Below, one piece after another: positions 28,171-37,799 of a stretch of DNA of 64,000 nt. The first letter of the stretch is position 1, and every line of letters starts with the position of its first letter. A model generated the notes under the pieces. That model was not told the origin of the DNA. It ran no database searches and saw only the letters and a list, made by a program, of their open reading frames with translations. The DNA is from Karalla daura (taxonomy: Eukaryota > Chordata > Actinopteri > Chaetodontiformes > Leiognathidae). A program made the translations under genes and the position numbers. The stretch covers positions 14,788,688 to 14,852,687 of the forward strand of contig CM055191.1 of NCBI GenBank assembly GCA_029224185.1, written 5' to 3'.

Positions 28171-29229
28171 TTACTCCTCCTTCTCGTGTAGAGAGGCACG
28201 TACGCGCTTCCGCACGTAGAAAGCGGTGAGGGCGCTGCAGCAGGCGGTGAAGATGAAGAGCGCCACGGCGTCGTGGGCCAGGTCGCCGTGGAGACGCTCG
28301 TAGAAGGGCCGGCGCTCCACGAAGTCCGTCCGCAGCGCCTCCAGCTGCGTCAGGGTGCACACCACCACGAAGACGTGAAAGAGCTGGTGGCCCTGCCCGA
28401 TGAAGTCACACCTCCCAGGGAACAGGCTCTCCGGGTGCGGGCAGCAGAAGAAATAGGCGCCGATTAGAAAAAAGAGCACGTGGTAGAGGTGGTAGGTGAC
28501 CACCGGGTCGGAGCAGCCCTCCTGGTAGCAGCTGTAGATGCGGTGGACCACGGGGCTTATGTCTAAACAGTAAGCCAAGGCCGAGGGCACCACCTGAAAG
28601 ACCTTGTGGGCCAGCTTGGGCATCTCGTGCCTGGTGTATTTGCCGTAGCAGCAGCCGAAGCACGTGAGCCAGGCCAGGAACGCGGCGGCGGGTAGGAAGA
28701 GCCCCTGCACGCGGGTGTGCCACTCCTTCTCAATGGCGTAGTAGTAGTGCGCCAGGGCGCTGCCGTACTGGTAGATGGACACGCCCACGTAGTCGAGGAA
28801 GTAGAAGGTGTAGTAGGAGAGCTCGGATTTGGCTGAGAGGAGGTGGGCGAGAGCGCTGAAGGAGAGGTAGGTGAAGGCCGCCAGCAGGACGATGAAGAGC
28901 GGCTGAGCGTGAGGATCTCGCAGGAAGTCCACCGTCTCCGAGATCTCCTGCCACTTCACCAGGATGATGAAGGCGGCCAGCAGGTGAGTCCACACGTTGA
29001 GGGTCTCATTGTGCCTTTGGAAGAGCGTGAGGAAGTAGTAGCGCCAGCTCTGGTCCGGCTGTCTGTAGCCGGTGAGGATGTGGCGCTCTTGGAACACCAG
29101 GGGGACGTCGGACACCTTGACGGTGCAAGGCAGCGTGGGGAAGGCCGTCTCCAGGTACTGGGGGATCTGGCGCAGCTGCTGCGCGTTGATGAAGAGGCGA
29201 CCGATCTGCTCCATCACCACCGTCGCCAT
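28171..29229 (-). CDS. paqr7: Membrane progestin receptor alpha (PAQR7)
   Basis: A member of the progestin and adipoQ receptor family: multi-pass plasma-membrane proteins that bind progestins and act non-genomically. In fish this type is linked to oocyte maturation and sperm motility. The 352-residue intact frame has the usual family length. Visible features are the HNETLNVWTH block (residues 73-82) before the first membrane span and the PAQR metal-site pattern: S125-x3-H129, D146 in YFLDYVG, and H281-x3-H285 in GQGHQLFHV. Seven or so hydrophobic spans lie between about residues 78 and 340, with a basic C-terminal tail. I start at the ATG at 29229 (context GCCATGG), because the frame before it opens only on TTG and a splice acceptor (TTGGCTTGCAG) ends 6 bases upstream. 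The CDS is uninterrupted and strikingly GC-rich compared with its flanks. Adjacency to stmn1 supports paqr7 over the related paqr8. Confidence 0.95.
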   Translation of the reverse strand: MATVVMEQIGRLFINAQQLRQIPQYLETAFPTLPCTVKVSDVPLVFQERHILTGYRQPDQSWRYYFLTLFQRHNETLNVWTHLLAAFIILVKWQEISETVDFLRDPHAQPLFIVLLAAFTYLSFSALAHLLSAKSELSYYTFYFLDYVGVSIYQYGSALAHYYYAIEKEWHTRVQGLFLPAAAFLAWLTCFGCCYGKYTRHEMPKLAHKVFQVVPSALAYCLDISPVVHRIYSCYQEGCSDPVVTYHLYHVLFFLIGAYFFCCPHPESLFPGRCDFIGQGHQLFHVFVVVCTLTQLEALRTDFVERRPFYERLHGDLAHDAVALFIFTACCSALTAFYVRKRVRASLHEKEE

Positions 29230-29235
29230 GGCAAG

Positions 29236-31649
29236 CTGCAAGCCAAAAGAGGAGAGCAGGAAGACCGAGATGAGTGGTCAGTCAATCAATATCGGCCCGG
29301 CTCTCAGTGGCCGTCCTCTCGGGTAGCACCACGCCACAAAGCAGCTCATTACATAACATCTCTGTGCATTCGAAACCGTTTTGTTCAAGGCAAGAAAAAC
29401 AGGAAGTCTGATGATGTAACTAAGGGCATCTTGGGAAATTGCAAGAGGTTCTGTCATTGTGTGCACTGTCAACATCAAATGATTTATCTGAAACCAGCAT
29501 CTAACCTCCAAATAAAGGTGAGCGAGAACATCTGGTTACACGACAAATGATAGATGCTATTTGCATAATAGTTTTCCTTCACGTGTCATTTCTTTCCTGT
29601 CCACTCCGTGGTGGAGGAACCAACTCCCTTTATTTTCACTCCTTGTAGGTCAGCTACAAAACAGTGAGTCCATTCAGGAGACACAAAGCTGGGCGTTGTC
29701 TTTTTCTATATGTAACTGATACTCTTTTATCTTTAAGACCGGTTACGGTCTCCACCAGCTTCCAAGAAAATGATCTTTCCTTCTTCCATCTTTAATATGA
29801 CTGTCTGTTATTCTCAGATTGGGCACAGTACATTGGCTGTATTGCTAGAGAGCTGCAGCTGGACACGAGGTGATGAAAATGGAGCAATGGGCCAGAACAG
29901 AGATGATAATACAGACTAGAATAGCCTAAAAGTCTCTGCGCAGATGAACTGCATTGTTGTGTAATATTCCTGTGTACTCAATACCACCCGAGACCACATT
30001 CTCATTGATTGTACGATCCGTCACTTGTTGATAGTAAAAATATTGATTAGAGCCACTTAAAGTGCTTTCAGTTGTTGTGGTGAATTACTTTCCTTCAATA
30101 ATCATGAAATCATCTGAAATTGTTGGTGCCGTTTGTGGTTTCTTTTCTTTGATTTTCAGACTGGCTGCTCTGAGTCAGCTCACAAGCCTTTAATCTTCCC
30201 CCAGGATGTATCACTCTGAGGGCCCGTAGCACACCACAGGAGCTCCGTGCAATACAGCTCTGACCTTCGCTGTCAACACTCTCGTAAATTGCCAATGCGG
30301 CACTCCTTGTCGATTCTCAGTATTGGTGATTGCAAACGGGAAATTACTCCCAGAAAAGTGTCAAACTGGATGTAGAATCAATATTTCCCTGGAGTCTGTT
30401 TCAGAGGTGCCAGGTTGTGGGAACTGTTTTGACAAGATGATGGTACAAAAAAAATCCAATAAAAACTAAGTGGGTAGAAAGCAAAAAAAAAAGGTAATGA
30501 AATAAGGCCACGTGGTGTTTGGTGATTCACAGCAATAAGTCCTTTCTTGGTTCTGATCTTGGTTAGACCGAGGGCCCTTTCTGTATGGAGTTTGCACATT
30601 CTCCCCGTGTGTGGGGGGTTTTCGCTGGGTCAAGCATTAAGGCTGAGTATAAACTCTAAATTGTCCCTAGGTACAGAGCGTGTATGATTACTGATGGGTT
30701 GATGACGGTAAAATATAATGTCTAACACATGTATAGACTGGATGGAGAGTGATGTTGCTTCACTCACCAGAAGATCTTGTGTTAACACTCACTCAACTGG
30801 TTCTCATCAAAACTAGCTCTTGATCTCATCTTTGAGTAAATAAACACTTGAAGCTCCGAGGCAGTGTGAAACGCACAGAAGAAACACTATTAATTGGACC
30901 TGTTGAGCAGACTGAACTAGACACGCACACACATCCTGTCATTGTGTCTTTCGGGCCGTGCCAATATGAGCGCCCCCTACGTACACATACAGTACATAGA
31001 GAGCAGGGTTAAAGGGTATTCAACCCCTACTTGAATTTGACGATCTCCAGCTCAGATCTTTCTAGATGTGTGGGTTTCTGCCTCTCAGATCGAGCTGTGG
31101 CGGCAGCCAGTGTCCACTTTGAGGGGGGGCCACGGCTGAGGAGGAAAAGGCGTGGAGTGATGAATGGCAGGCGCTTACGTAACATCATCCCCATCCGACG
31201 TCCACACCCTCGGCTTCCAGCAAGCCTTACAATCCCTTCAAATATTCATGACAGGAGACAAAAGCAGGGCTATGACCCAGATGGTGCTTTTTATTCCTAT
31301 CACTGTATGTAACCCTGTGGGGGAGCTGTATGGGCCCTGAATCCCCAGCAGCGAGCGGCAGCACCAGCAGAAGAGGCGACGGCGGCATCATGTATTTCTG
31401 CACATGAGCGTCGCTTCGCTTTGATGCTGGGCGCTGATGGAAACGAATCAATTAACGCGCAGCCTTTTCCAGCCCCCTCCCCGGTGCCCCGCTCATGCTC
31501 CCGGTGTGCATAGGAAAAGCCCACAGGGCTGAGAAATTCCGCTGCACATTCAGGTAAAAGCGTCAGGGATCTGGCAACCCGATCACATCACCAGCCAGCG
31601 CCACTTCTACGGGGAGGAGATAAGATGGAGTCGGTATATATGAACGTAC
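29236..31649 (-). other. paqr7: Putative 5'-UTR intron of paqr7
   Basis: The span is bounded on the minus strand by a donor CAG|GTACGT (plus-strand 31644-31652) and the acceptor TTGGCTTGCAG just before the ATG, giving an intron of about 2.4 kb. The interior holds one dispersed repeat copy (30.57-30.72 kb) and no coding signal. An alternative minus-strand donor (ACGTAAGC near 31.18 kb) cannot be excluded. Confidence 0.4.
30565..30725 (+). repeat. Dispersed teleost repeat, copy 5
   Basis: The motifs 'tgtatggagtttgcacattc', 'ctccccgtgtgtgggg' and 'actctaaattgtccctagg' mark a copy of the common fish repeat inside the putative paqr7 leader intron. Confidence 0.5.
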
Positions 31650-31790
31650 CTGTAGAGAGAAGAATCAAGCCAGGAGTTTGAATTTCGCCGTCGATGAAAG
31701 CCTGAGGGCTGTGCAGGGTGTAGCGGACATTGTTTGACGGGGAAACAGAGGGAGGATGGCCGGGATGGGATCAATGGTTGGCAATGGAGG
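31650..31790 (-). other. paqr7: Putative untranslated first exon of paqr7
   Basis: The 3' boundary is set by the donor CTACAG|GTACGT on the minus strand. The upstream boundary is approximate and assumes initiation some tens of bases below the CCAAT boxes at 31840 and 31872. The region is GC-rich compared with its flanks. No transcript evidence is available from sequence alone. Confidence 0.35.
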
Positions 31791-31819
31791 CTCGCACAGC
31801 GCAGCTGCCGGGAGGAGAG

Positions 31820-31920
31820 GGGACTGACAGGTCAGGCAGCCAATCAGCAGCCTCCGCGCTCGTCGTGCTGACCAATAAGAGAAGCCGACCCCGCCCCCTC
31901 CTCTACGGAAATTCTTCCAC
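31820..31920 (-). promoter_or_regulatory. paqr7: CCAAT/GC-box promoter, probably of paqr7
   Basis: There are two CCAAT boxes (31840-31844 and 31872-31876) and a GC box CCCCGCCCC (31889-31897) within 60 bp, in a CpG-enriched patch. The layout is typical of a TATA-less vertebrate promoter. Direction is inferred from the downstream minus-strand splice donor; bidirectional activity is possible. Confidence 0.45.
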
Positions 31921-33899
31921 TGTCATGAATGTGAGGCACGCCGGTGAGGCATGGCTGCCTGTCAAGAACCCCTGCAAGTTCCCAGTTTGCTCGCTGATAC
32001 CCTGGGCTGTCTGAGCTGCCCGGATTAGACAATCCTTACAATCCTTCACACGCTCCAATCACACAGCAACCCACACATACTATCCCAAATCCCACCACTC
32101 CACACCAATCCTATGATAGGAATAGGAATGATTTTACAGATCCCCAATGGGAAAATCATTAGTCTGGCAGCTCATCTACCGTTTGCAGAAGGATTAAAAA
32201 AGCTGATGGCTGGAGGTAGGAGGAGTGTTCTCTATTTCTCTGTCCAGTCTCAAAACCATCCACTGCCCCCATGTTCTGGTCCATCAAGGTGTTATGAAGT
32301 GGATGATCCTATTTGTTCCGAATGGCCTCTAACGCCTTTACTGGTGAAGATTTGCTCCACTGTTGACAGAAAAAAATCAGCTATTTAACCAATAAACAAA
32401 ATAGAACAAGAGTTTTGTAAAAAATACTGGAGGGGTTGAGCAAAAACTCACCTACAAGACTATACTCCTACCAGTTGTAGCGCATGTCATAATGCAACAT
32501 GGATGTTTTAAATATGTATCTTGGTAATGAATAAAAATAACGTAGTTTGATAACAGATGACAACGCTCATAGATATGACATACACTGGCATGCACACACT
32601 GCTGATAACAGTGGATGCGTACACTCGAGTCTTGCACATGCTAGTTATTCCTTTGAATTGATCGTTTTCCCTTTATCCTGGCATGAAATTGTGTCACCAC
32701 CTTGTCTGATGAATCACACAGTGGCTTAGCTACGTGCAAAGGATTATATTGTACTTTTTGCGTCATTCTAGAAACTAAATGTAGATTTATGATATGGCCC
32801 TTTGTCGGTGCGTGGCAGAGCATTCAAAATTGCAGCAATAACTACGTTGAATGTCATTTGGTTATGAAAATAAGCAATTTCCCTGCTCCAACCAGTGTGG
32901 CCAGAAGCATTTTATGGCTTGTGCCTTCCACTCAGTTACAAAGTGCTCTTTGTTGGACTCACTGAATGAGTTGCATTGTTTCCTAATTCAGCCCATTTTA
33001 TAGAGTATATTCCCAACAGACCTATATTCTGGGTGTGTCTGCAGTAACACAGAGTAAGATCTGGTCTCCTGTTTAATTCATGCTCTCCAGGATAATCTAT
33101 GTCTTAAACTAAATGCGGTCTGCTTTGCAGACCATGCAGGAAAAATGTGAACAGAAGCTCGAAACATGATTAAACATATGGATTAGTACAGACAAAACTG
33201 ATGCAAAAATAACGTGTTAAGCCCGTAAAAATCACGGCCATGAGCAAGACTGCAAATATTCAGCACAGACTGAGAAAGGAGTCCTGGATCAGAGCCAGTC
33301 TTTGTGCGCTGTGTTGTCAGTCAAGCAGCAATGCAGCAGCTTTCTGAATTGTTGAACCCATCAGTTTGCTCCCAATGCATGACAAAGATGGGATTGTGCA
33401 GCACTGTGCGTGTACGTGTGTGCACATAGCAAAACATACTTACCACAAATACAACCAGCTATGTGTGTGGGTTTCACTTTGACAAACTATTATCTGAATG
33501 TACAAATGCATTTTCACAAAGCTGAACAAAGGGCTGTTTCTCTGAGTTTTTGGAAAGCTGACTTGCAGGAGTTGTGGGTCTGGCAGCACAGCGACACAAC
33601 AAACATGATAGCCCTATAAAATGTGCCTATGCTGCAGATATAACTGGTGACACTGGTCTCACTCTCCAGCATTTGTTGAAGTTCAATGAAAGCACATGTG
33701 AATATAACGGGGGCAGAGGAATAAATTATTCATCAAATCATCATAATCACCATTACAATGATCTCTTCTGAACAGCCCTACTGTTTTACTTACAAACAGC
33801 CATATTGGTTGCAATAGATTAATTTAGAGCTTAAGAGTCTTTTCATTTTGGAGGGATCTGTTTTGATTCTTTCACTTCCAACATGGTGCTGTAACTGAG

Positions 33900-33970
33900 T
33901 TTCCTGACGGGAACCTTGCTGGGGATCAATAAAGTTTTATCTATTTATCTGTCTATCTTTCTATCTAAAT
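33900..33970 (+). repeat. Retroelement 3'-tail fragment with TATC repeat
   Basis: 'ctggggatcaataaag' followed by imperfect (TATC)n is the same family end as at 13.6 kb, in the opposite orientation. Confidence 0.45.
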
Positions 33971-34507
33971 CTAAAAATGCCACATATGATAAAACACACA
34001 AAATTGAAGCATTTACCTGCTTGTTCTTGGCCATTAAGGCTTGAATGCAGGAGTAATTATGCTCGTCTCAAGTAGAGTGTGCCATGTAGCCCGAAGCCCC
34101 AGTCCATGTTTTCTACAGGAATATCTGACTGTGCGAGTAACAGCCAGCACTGGGACCATTTCATTGCTTATGCATGCATGGTGATATCACCCTGCATCAT
34201 CAGTGACTTCTTCTGTGTGCAGGTCACAACTGGATGAAGTCATGATTCATGTCAGAAAGTGATTTTGTCCCCAGTTCTCAACTCTCCTGTAGAAGCAAAT
34301 CTTTGGATCATAATAGAATATGAAATCAAGATGAAATTCCAGTTCCCTGCAGTCTGCCAGTCTAAAATCGTTAACATCCCCGTTTCAAGAGAATTTCCTG
34401 GCAAAGGCTTTGTTCCCTCATCTTTAGTCCACCAACAAAGATGCAGCCATCTTGGTTTTCTTCAGAAGTCACTACTTTTATCTCACATCACTAAGATGAC
34501 CTTACAT

Positions 34508-34522
34508 CCACAAGGGGGCAGC
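34508..34522 (+). promoter_or_regulatory. CTCF-like motif
   Basis: CCACAAGGGGGCAGC matches the CTCF core consensus CCASYAGRKGGCRSY at 14 of 15 positions (A instead of Y at position 5). It faces right and lies just beyond the stmn1 3' end. Confidence 0.55.
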
Positions 34523-34658
34523 AGTGTCAGTACTACAGTACACACCACCTCACTATTTTTTCAATACTCTGCATTACTAAAAAGGATCTAAACTTAAATA
34601 TCCATTGGGCTCAAAAACATTGGCAAAAAAAACAGGCAGATTCATTGAAGGTACAGAA

Positions 34659-34664
34659 TTTAAT
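34659..34664 (-). terminator. stmn1: Candidate polyadenylation signal of stmn1
   Basis: The minus strand reads ATTAAA here, followed within about 35 bases by a T-rich run (plus-strand A-rich 34625-34632). This would give a 3' UTR of about 320-340 nt, reasonable for a stathmin mRNA. Confidence 0.4.
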
Positions 34665-34979
34665 GGTTGAACATTGGTCACATACAGTAGCAACCACTAT
34701 ACCGTATGAAGCAAGAGGATGAAGTATCAGGACCTTACAACAGTAGAAAACTTTTAAATGGAAAAATAGAGCTCTCATCAAAAAAAAAACAACTAACGGT
34801 AACTAGCTGCCTATGTCAGACTATTCACACCATCTAACTTTTTTTTTTTTAATGCAACTTTCATTTAACAACATTACTAATGTAACAAGCAAAGCCAGAG
34901 AAGTTTCCGGAAAGCACAGCATATCTTTGGGAATGAGAAGACTGATCAGAGGCTGACCGATCTCAAGGTCAGGAACAAA

Positions 34980-36170
34980 TTAATTCTCTGATGCATTCAT
35001 CGACTTCCTGTTCCTCACTTCTTCCAGCTTCTTGTCCTGTTGGGGTTTAAGAACAGGAATCACAACATTTTTAGTTTCATCATTACACCAGACAATGGAG
35101 GGTGAAGGGGTTTTAAGGCGCTCACCTTTTCCTTGAATTTCTCGGTAAGAGCTGCCATCCGGGCTGAGCGATTCTCTTTGTTTGCCTCCATCTTCTGATT
35201 GAGTTTGTCTTGAGTCAACTTGCTGAAGTTGCAGTGTTCCTCTAAGGCTTTCTGGTAGACCTCCTTCCCATGCTCGCGCTTCTCAGCCAAGTGCTTTGCC
35301 ATTTCAGCTTCTTGGCTCTGCAAAGTTAAAGAAAAAATAAAAACCTTTGGTGTTGTGTAACAAGCCATGGTGACTGACATGATCGTTCACATCTGTTAGA
35401 CAATACCCTGCGTCGCTCCTCTGCAGCCTCCAGTTTCTTCTGAATCTCTTGCAGTGTCGTTTCTTTTTTCTTCATGGGAGACAACAAATCACCCTTGGCA
35501 TCCGAGGTTGGGGGGCACAGGATGACCTCGTAGGCTGCGCCTGAGGCACGCCTGTCCAGCTCCTTCACCTGGATGTCTGTAAAACACGGCATGTATTAAT
35601 GCTGGTCAGAGCAGTGGCAGAGAAGAGACGCGGTATGGTCACAAAAGATGACACTTTTGGTTAATAAATGTGATGAATGACAATCACCAGTGACCTGATT
35701 ATCAGAAAAGTCAATATATGCTTCCATTGAGATTCATTGGCTGAGAATAAATAAAGGGGGTCGAGTTGGCCTCCTGTCCCCGTTTTAGGGGTCACTGCAT
35801 CATTGCACTGTCAGAAAGGTCAGTGGAGAACAATACTCCCTGCTCTGCGGTACTATTTAAATAAAGCAATGAAGAGGAAATAAAAACAAGACACAAAGAC
35901 TGTTTAAAGAATTGTATGTATGCTGATTTACAGATTACTTCTGCAACATGCCATACAAACCACACCAAAGGACCCCAGCAACTCACGAGTGATCCTCAAT
36001 CATGGGTTTTTAGGACTGTAACTTTGCTTTGCACCACTTCTCTAGTGAGAAGCCTTTTGGGGCTAGTAGTTTATAGTACCATAAGTGCACTGCAGAACTC
36101 AACGTTTCCAGTTTAGTTTGTCTAACCACAACTACATGCACTGTTAGCACCTACCTTCACAGCGCTCCAT
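34980..36170 (-). CDS. stmn1: Stathmin (stmn1 type), four coding exons
   Basis: Coding exons on the minus strand are 36155-36170 (MERCE plus G), 35407-35576, 35126-35317 and 34980-35036, with stop TAA at 34980-34982. The phases close to 435 nt, or 144 aa. Exon 36155-36195 also carries 25 nt of leader. Stathmin is a cytosolic phosphoprotein that sequesters tubulin dimers and promotes microtubule catastrophe. Family blocks seen are DIQVKEL (6-12), RRASG (14-18), LLSPMKKK (36-43), EIQKKLEAAEERRRSQEAE (49-67) and the long charged helix with MEANKENR, ending KFKEKDKKLEEVR. Three regulatory serines of mammalian stathmin (16, 38, 63) align with S17, S38 and S63. The Ser25 position is Cys26, in ILCPP. 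The donor of the second coding intron is weak (AGG|GTATTG). The MEANKENR block and short form argue for stmn1 over stmn2-4. I cannot decide between stmn1a and stmn1b. Confidence 0.9.
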
Positions 36171-36195
36171 TTCAGCAGAAATTGTCTTTTTGTAT

Positions 36196-37644
36196 CTGGA
36201 GAAAACACAAAAGATCATCAGGGAAGTGAAGAGGTTTTCATGCATTTTGCCGAAGAAGAAGGAAAAAGCAAGACGTTGACCATCCCTTCTGTTATGGCCT
36301 CGGAACAACCTAAAACAATCAGCAGCCAATTCAGCAGGTTTTTATATGACACCTCTGCAATAATTCATCCTCTCCACATAAAATATCTGTCAACGCTTCT
36401 TAAACTATGCCATTACATTATATAATCTGTTCAGTTAAAACATGTTAGGGCAAGTCAGGTAGAAGTCCTCAACCACTGTTAGTCGTTAGTCTCACAACAA
36501 GCAGGAACTGCAATATTTGCTATTGCCACCACATGGTGCTATTCACATCAATATAGGGAAAGACAAGTTGAGCTGCCATGCACCTTCAATGTCATCCCAG
36601 CCTGGTCTGGTCAAATGTGCTCCAGCAACAATCAGGCAATTTCAAGCCAAAAAGCAATTCTTTCACTAATCCATAGATAAATCCAAGATGCCCACATTAG
36701 CCAATAAGCAGCTAACAATATCCCTGCATATGGATATTAGGAATGAAAAGCACAATCCACAGAAAATAAGTCATATAAGTAACAAATGTGTCAGATTAAC
36801 ATATAAAACATCGAAAAAATAAACAGACTATTTCAAAAAATATATTCAAAGCACAGGCCGAAACCATATGATCGTAAAAACTGCTCTTCAAACCACACAC
36901 AATGAGAAATACAAGTCAAATAGCAAACCCCTCCCCCTACTCACAAGCTATGGATCAGTCTAATTAGGACCAGGTGTGTGGGTCCTTGCTTATTAAAGCT
37001 TGCAGGCATCTATCGTCCGAATTTAAGTAAAAAGGCTATTTTTTTTATAATATCGCACTATTAAAGACAATAAGTGGTAAAAGGTGAGATTAACTCTCCC
37101 TAACCTAGGCCATAATGTTACAGTACTGTGGGATATGTACTCGGCAAAATAGAAAGCGTGATAAAAAAAACCAAAAACTTACACGATTACCTCCCCAGGC
37201 ATTAGAAATATTTAAGCATGAAAACTCTTTTATAATTACTAAATAGCGATATTGATTAGGAGCAAGAAAGACCAAGTCGAACTTCACTGATGCATGTTAG
37301 TGATTACATAACATCGCTTCAAAACAGAGTCCTCATTTAACAGACTGGTGCATGAAATTATAGTACACAGCACTACGTTTACAGAAATTAATCTTTACCA
37401 AAATCCAGTACTTAAAAAAACTTTTCTGATATAAAATATCAACAGCATGCACCACCGGCCATAACGAACAATTAAGCCAGTTAACCTTCACTATCAGCTG
37501 AAATGGAGAATTATGCTAAAACACAACAATAAAGGCCCTTCAGAGCAGTGAAACAGTTTTCAAATCGACCCTTAACTCTCTCAGCAGTGAGTTTCTTTGA
37601 TCTGAAAGCCTGGTTTAGCATTTGCATAAGCCCATTGTTCTCAC
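36196..37644 (-). other. stmn1: First (leader) intron of stmn1
   Basis: On the minus strand this runs from a donor GACG|GTGAGA at 37644/37645 to the acceptor TTTTCTCCAG before 36195. The interior is AT-rich with no coding signal. The acceptor is strong; the donor choice is inferred. Confidence 0.5.
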
Positions 37645-37730
37645 CGTCAAGTGCCCGGACCTGAAGCAGACCTCTGCAGAGCTCCCTTCTTCTCCTCTCA
37701 GTCCGCCAACTTCTGCACCTTCCCGCCATT
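37645..37730 (-). other. stmn1: Putative first exon of stmn1
   Basis: A GC-rich, purine-rich patch ends in the donor GTGAGA, just below a cluster of CCAAT boxes. An ATG at 37727-37729 (minus, context CTAATGG) would open an upstream ORF if transcription starts above it. The exact start site is unknown. With CCAAT boxes at 37771-37790 it could lie on either side of this ATG. Confidence 0.45.
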
Positions 37731-37743
37731 AGCAGTTGCTGTG

Positions 37744-37792
37744 AGACGTCACCAGCGGTTCTGCGCGCTCATTGGTTCCAATCCACCAATCA
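37744..37792 (-). promoter_or_regulatory. stmn1: stmn1 promoter: CRE-like site and three CCAAT boxes
   Basis: GACGTCAC at 37745-37752 reads GTGACGTC on the minus strand, a CRE half-site with a TGACGTC core. NF-Y type boxes follow at 37771-37775 (ATTGG), 37778-37782 (CCAAT) and 37786-37790 (CCAAT). No TATA box is evident. The arrangement fits a cell-cycle-linked or broadly expressed promoter. Confidence 0.5.
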
Positions 37793-37799
37793 CAAAGAA

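Larger units (their letters stand above)
31930..34640. other. Intergenic span between paqr7 promoter and stmn1 3' end
   Basis: About 2.7 kb with no coding signal. It contains a retroelement tail near 33.9 kb and a CTCF-like motif at 34508. It is otherwise AT-rich and featureless to my reading. Confidence 0.6.

Noticed and set aside
29230..29241. Longer paqr7 N-terminus starting 12 bases upstream
   Set aside because: The upstream codon is TTG, not ATG, and it lies across a probable splice acceptor. The conserved family start is the ATG at 29229.
28843..29550. 235-codon plus-strand open frame
   Set aside because: It is antisense to the GC-rich paqr7 CDS, has a composition typical of a codon-shadow frame, and shows no family motif.
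30966..30980. Further CTCF-like motif (GCGCCCCCTACG on plus)
   Set aside because: Only about 11 of 15 positions fit the consensus, too weak to list with the others.
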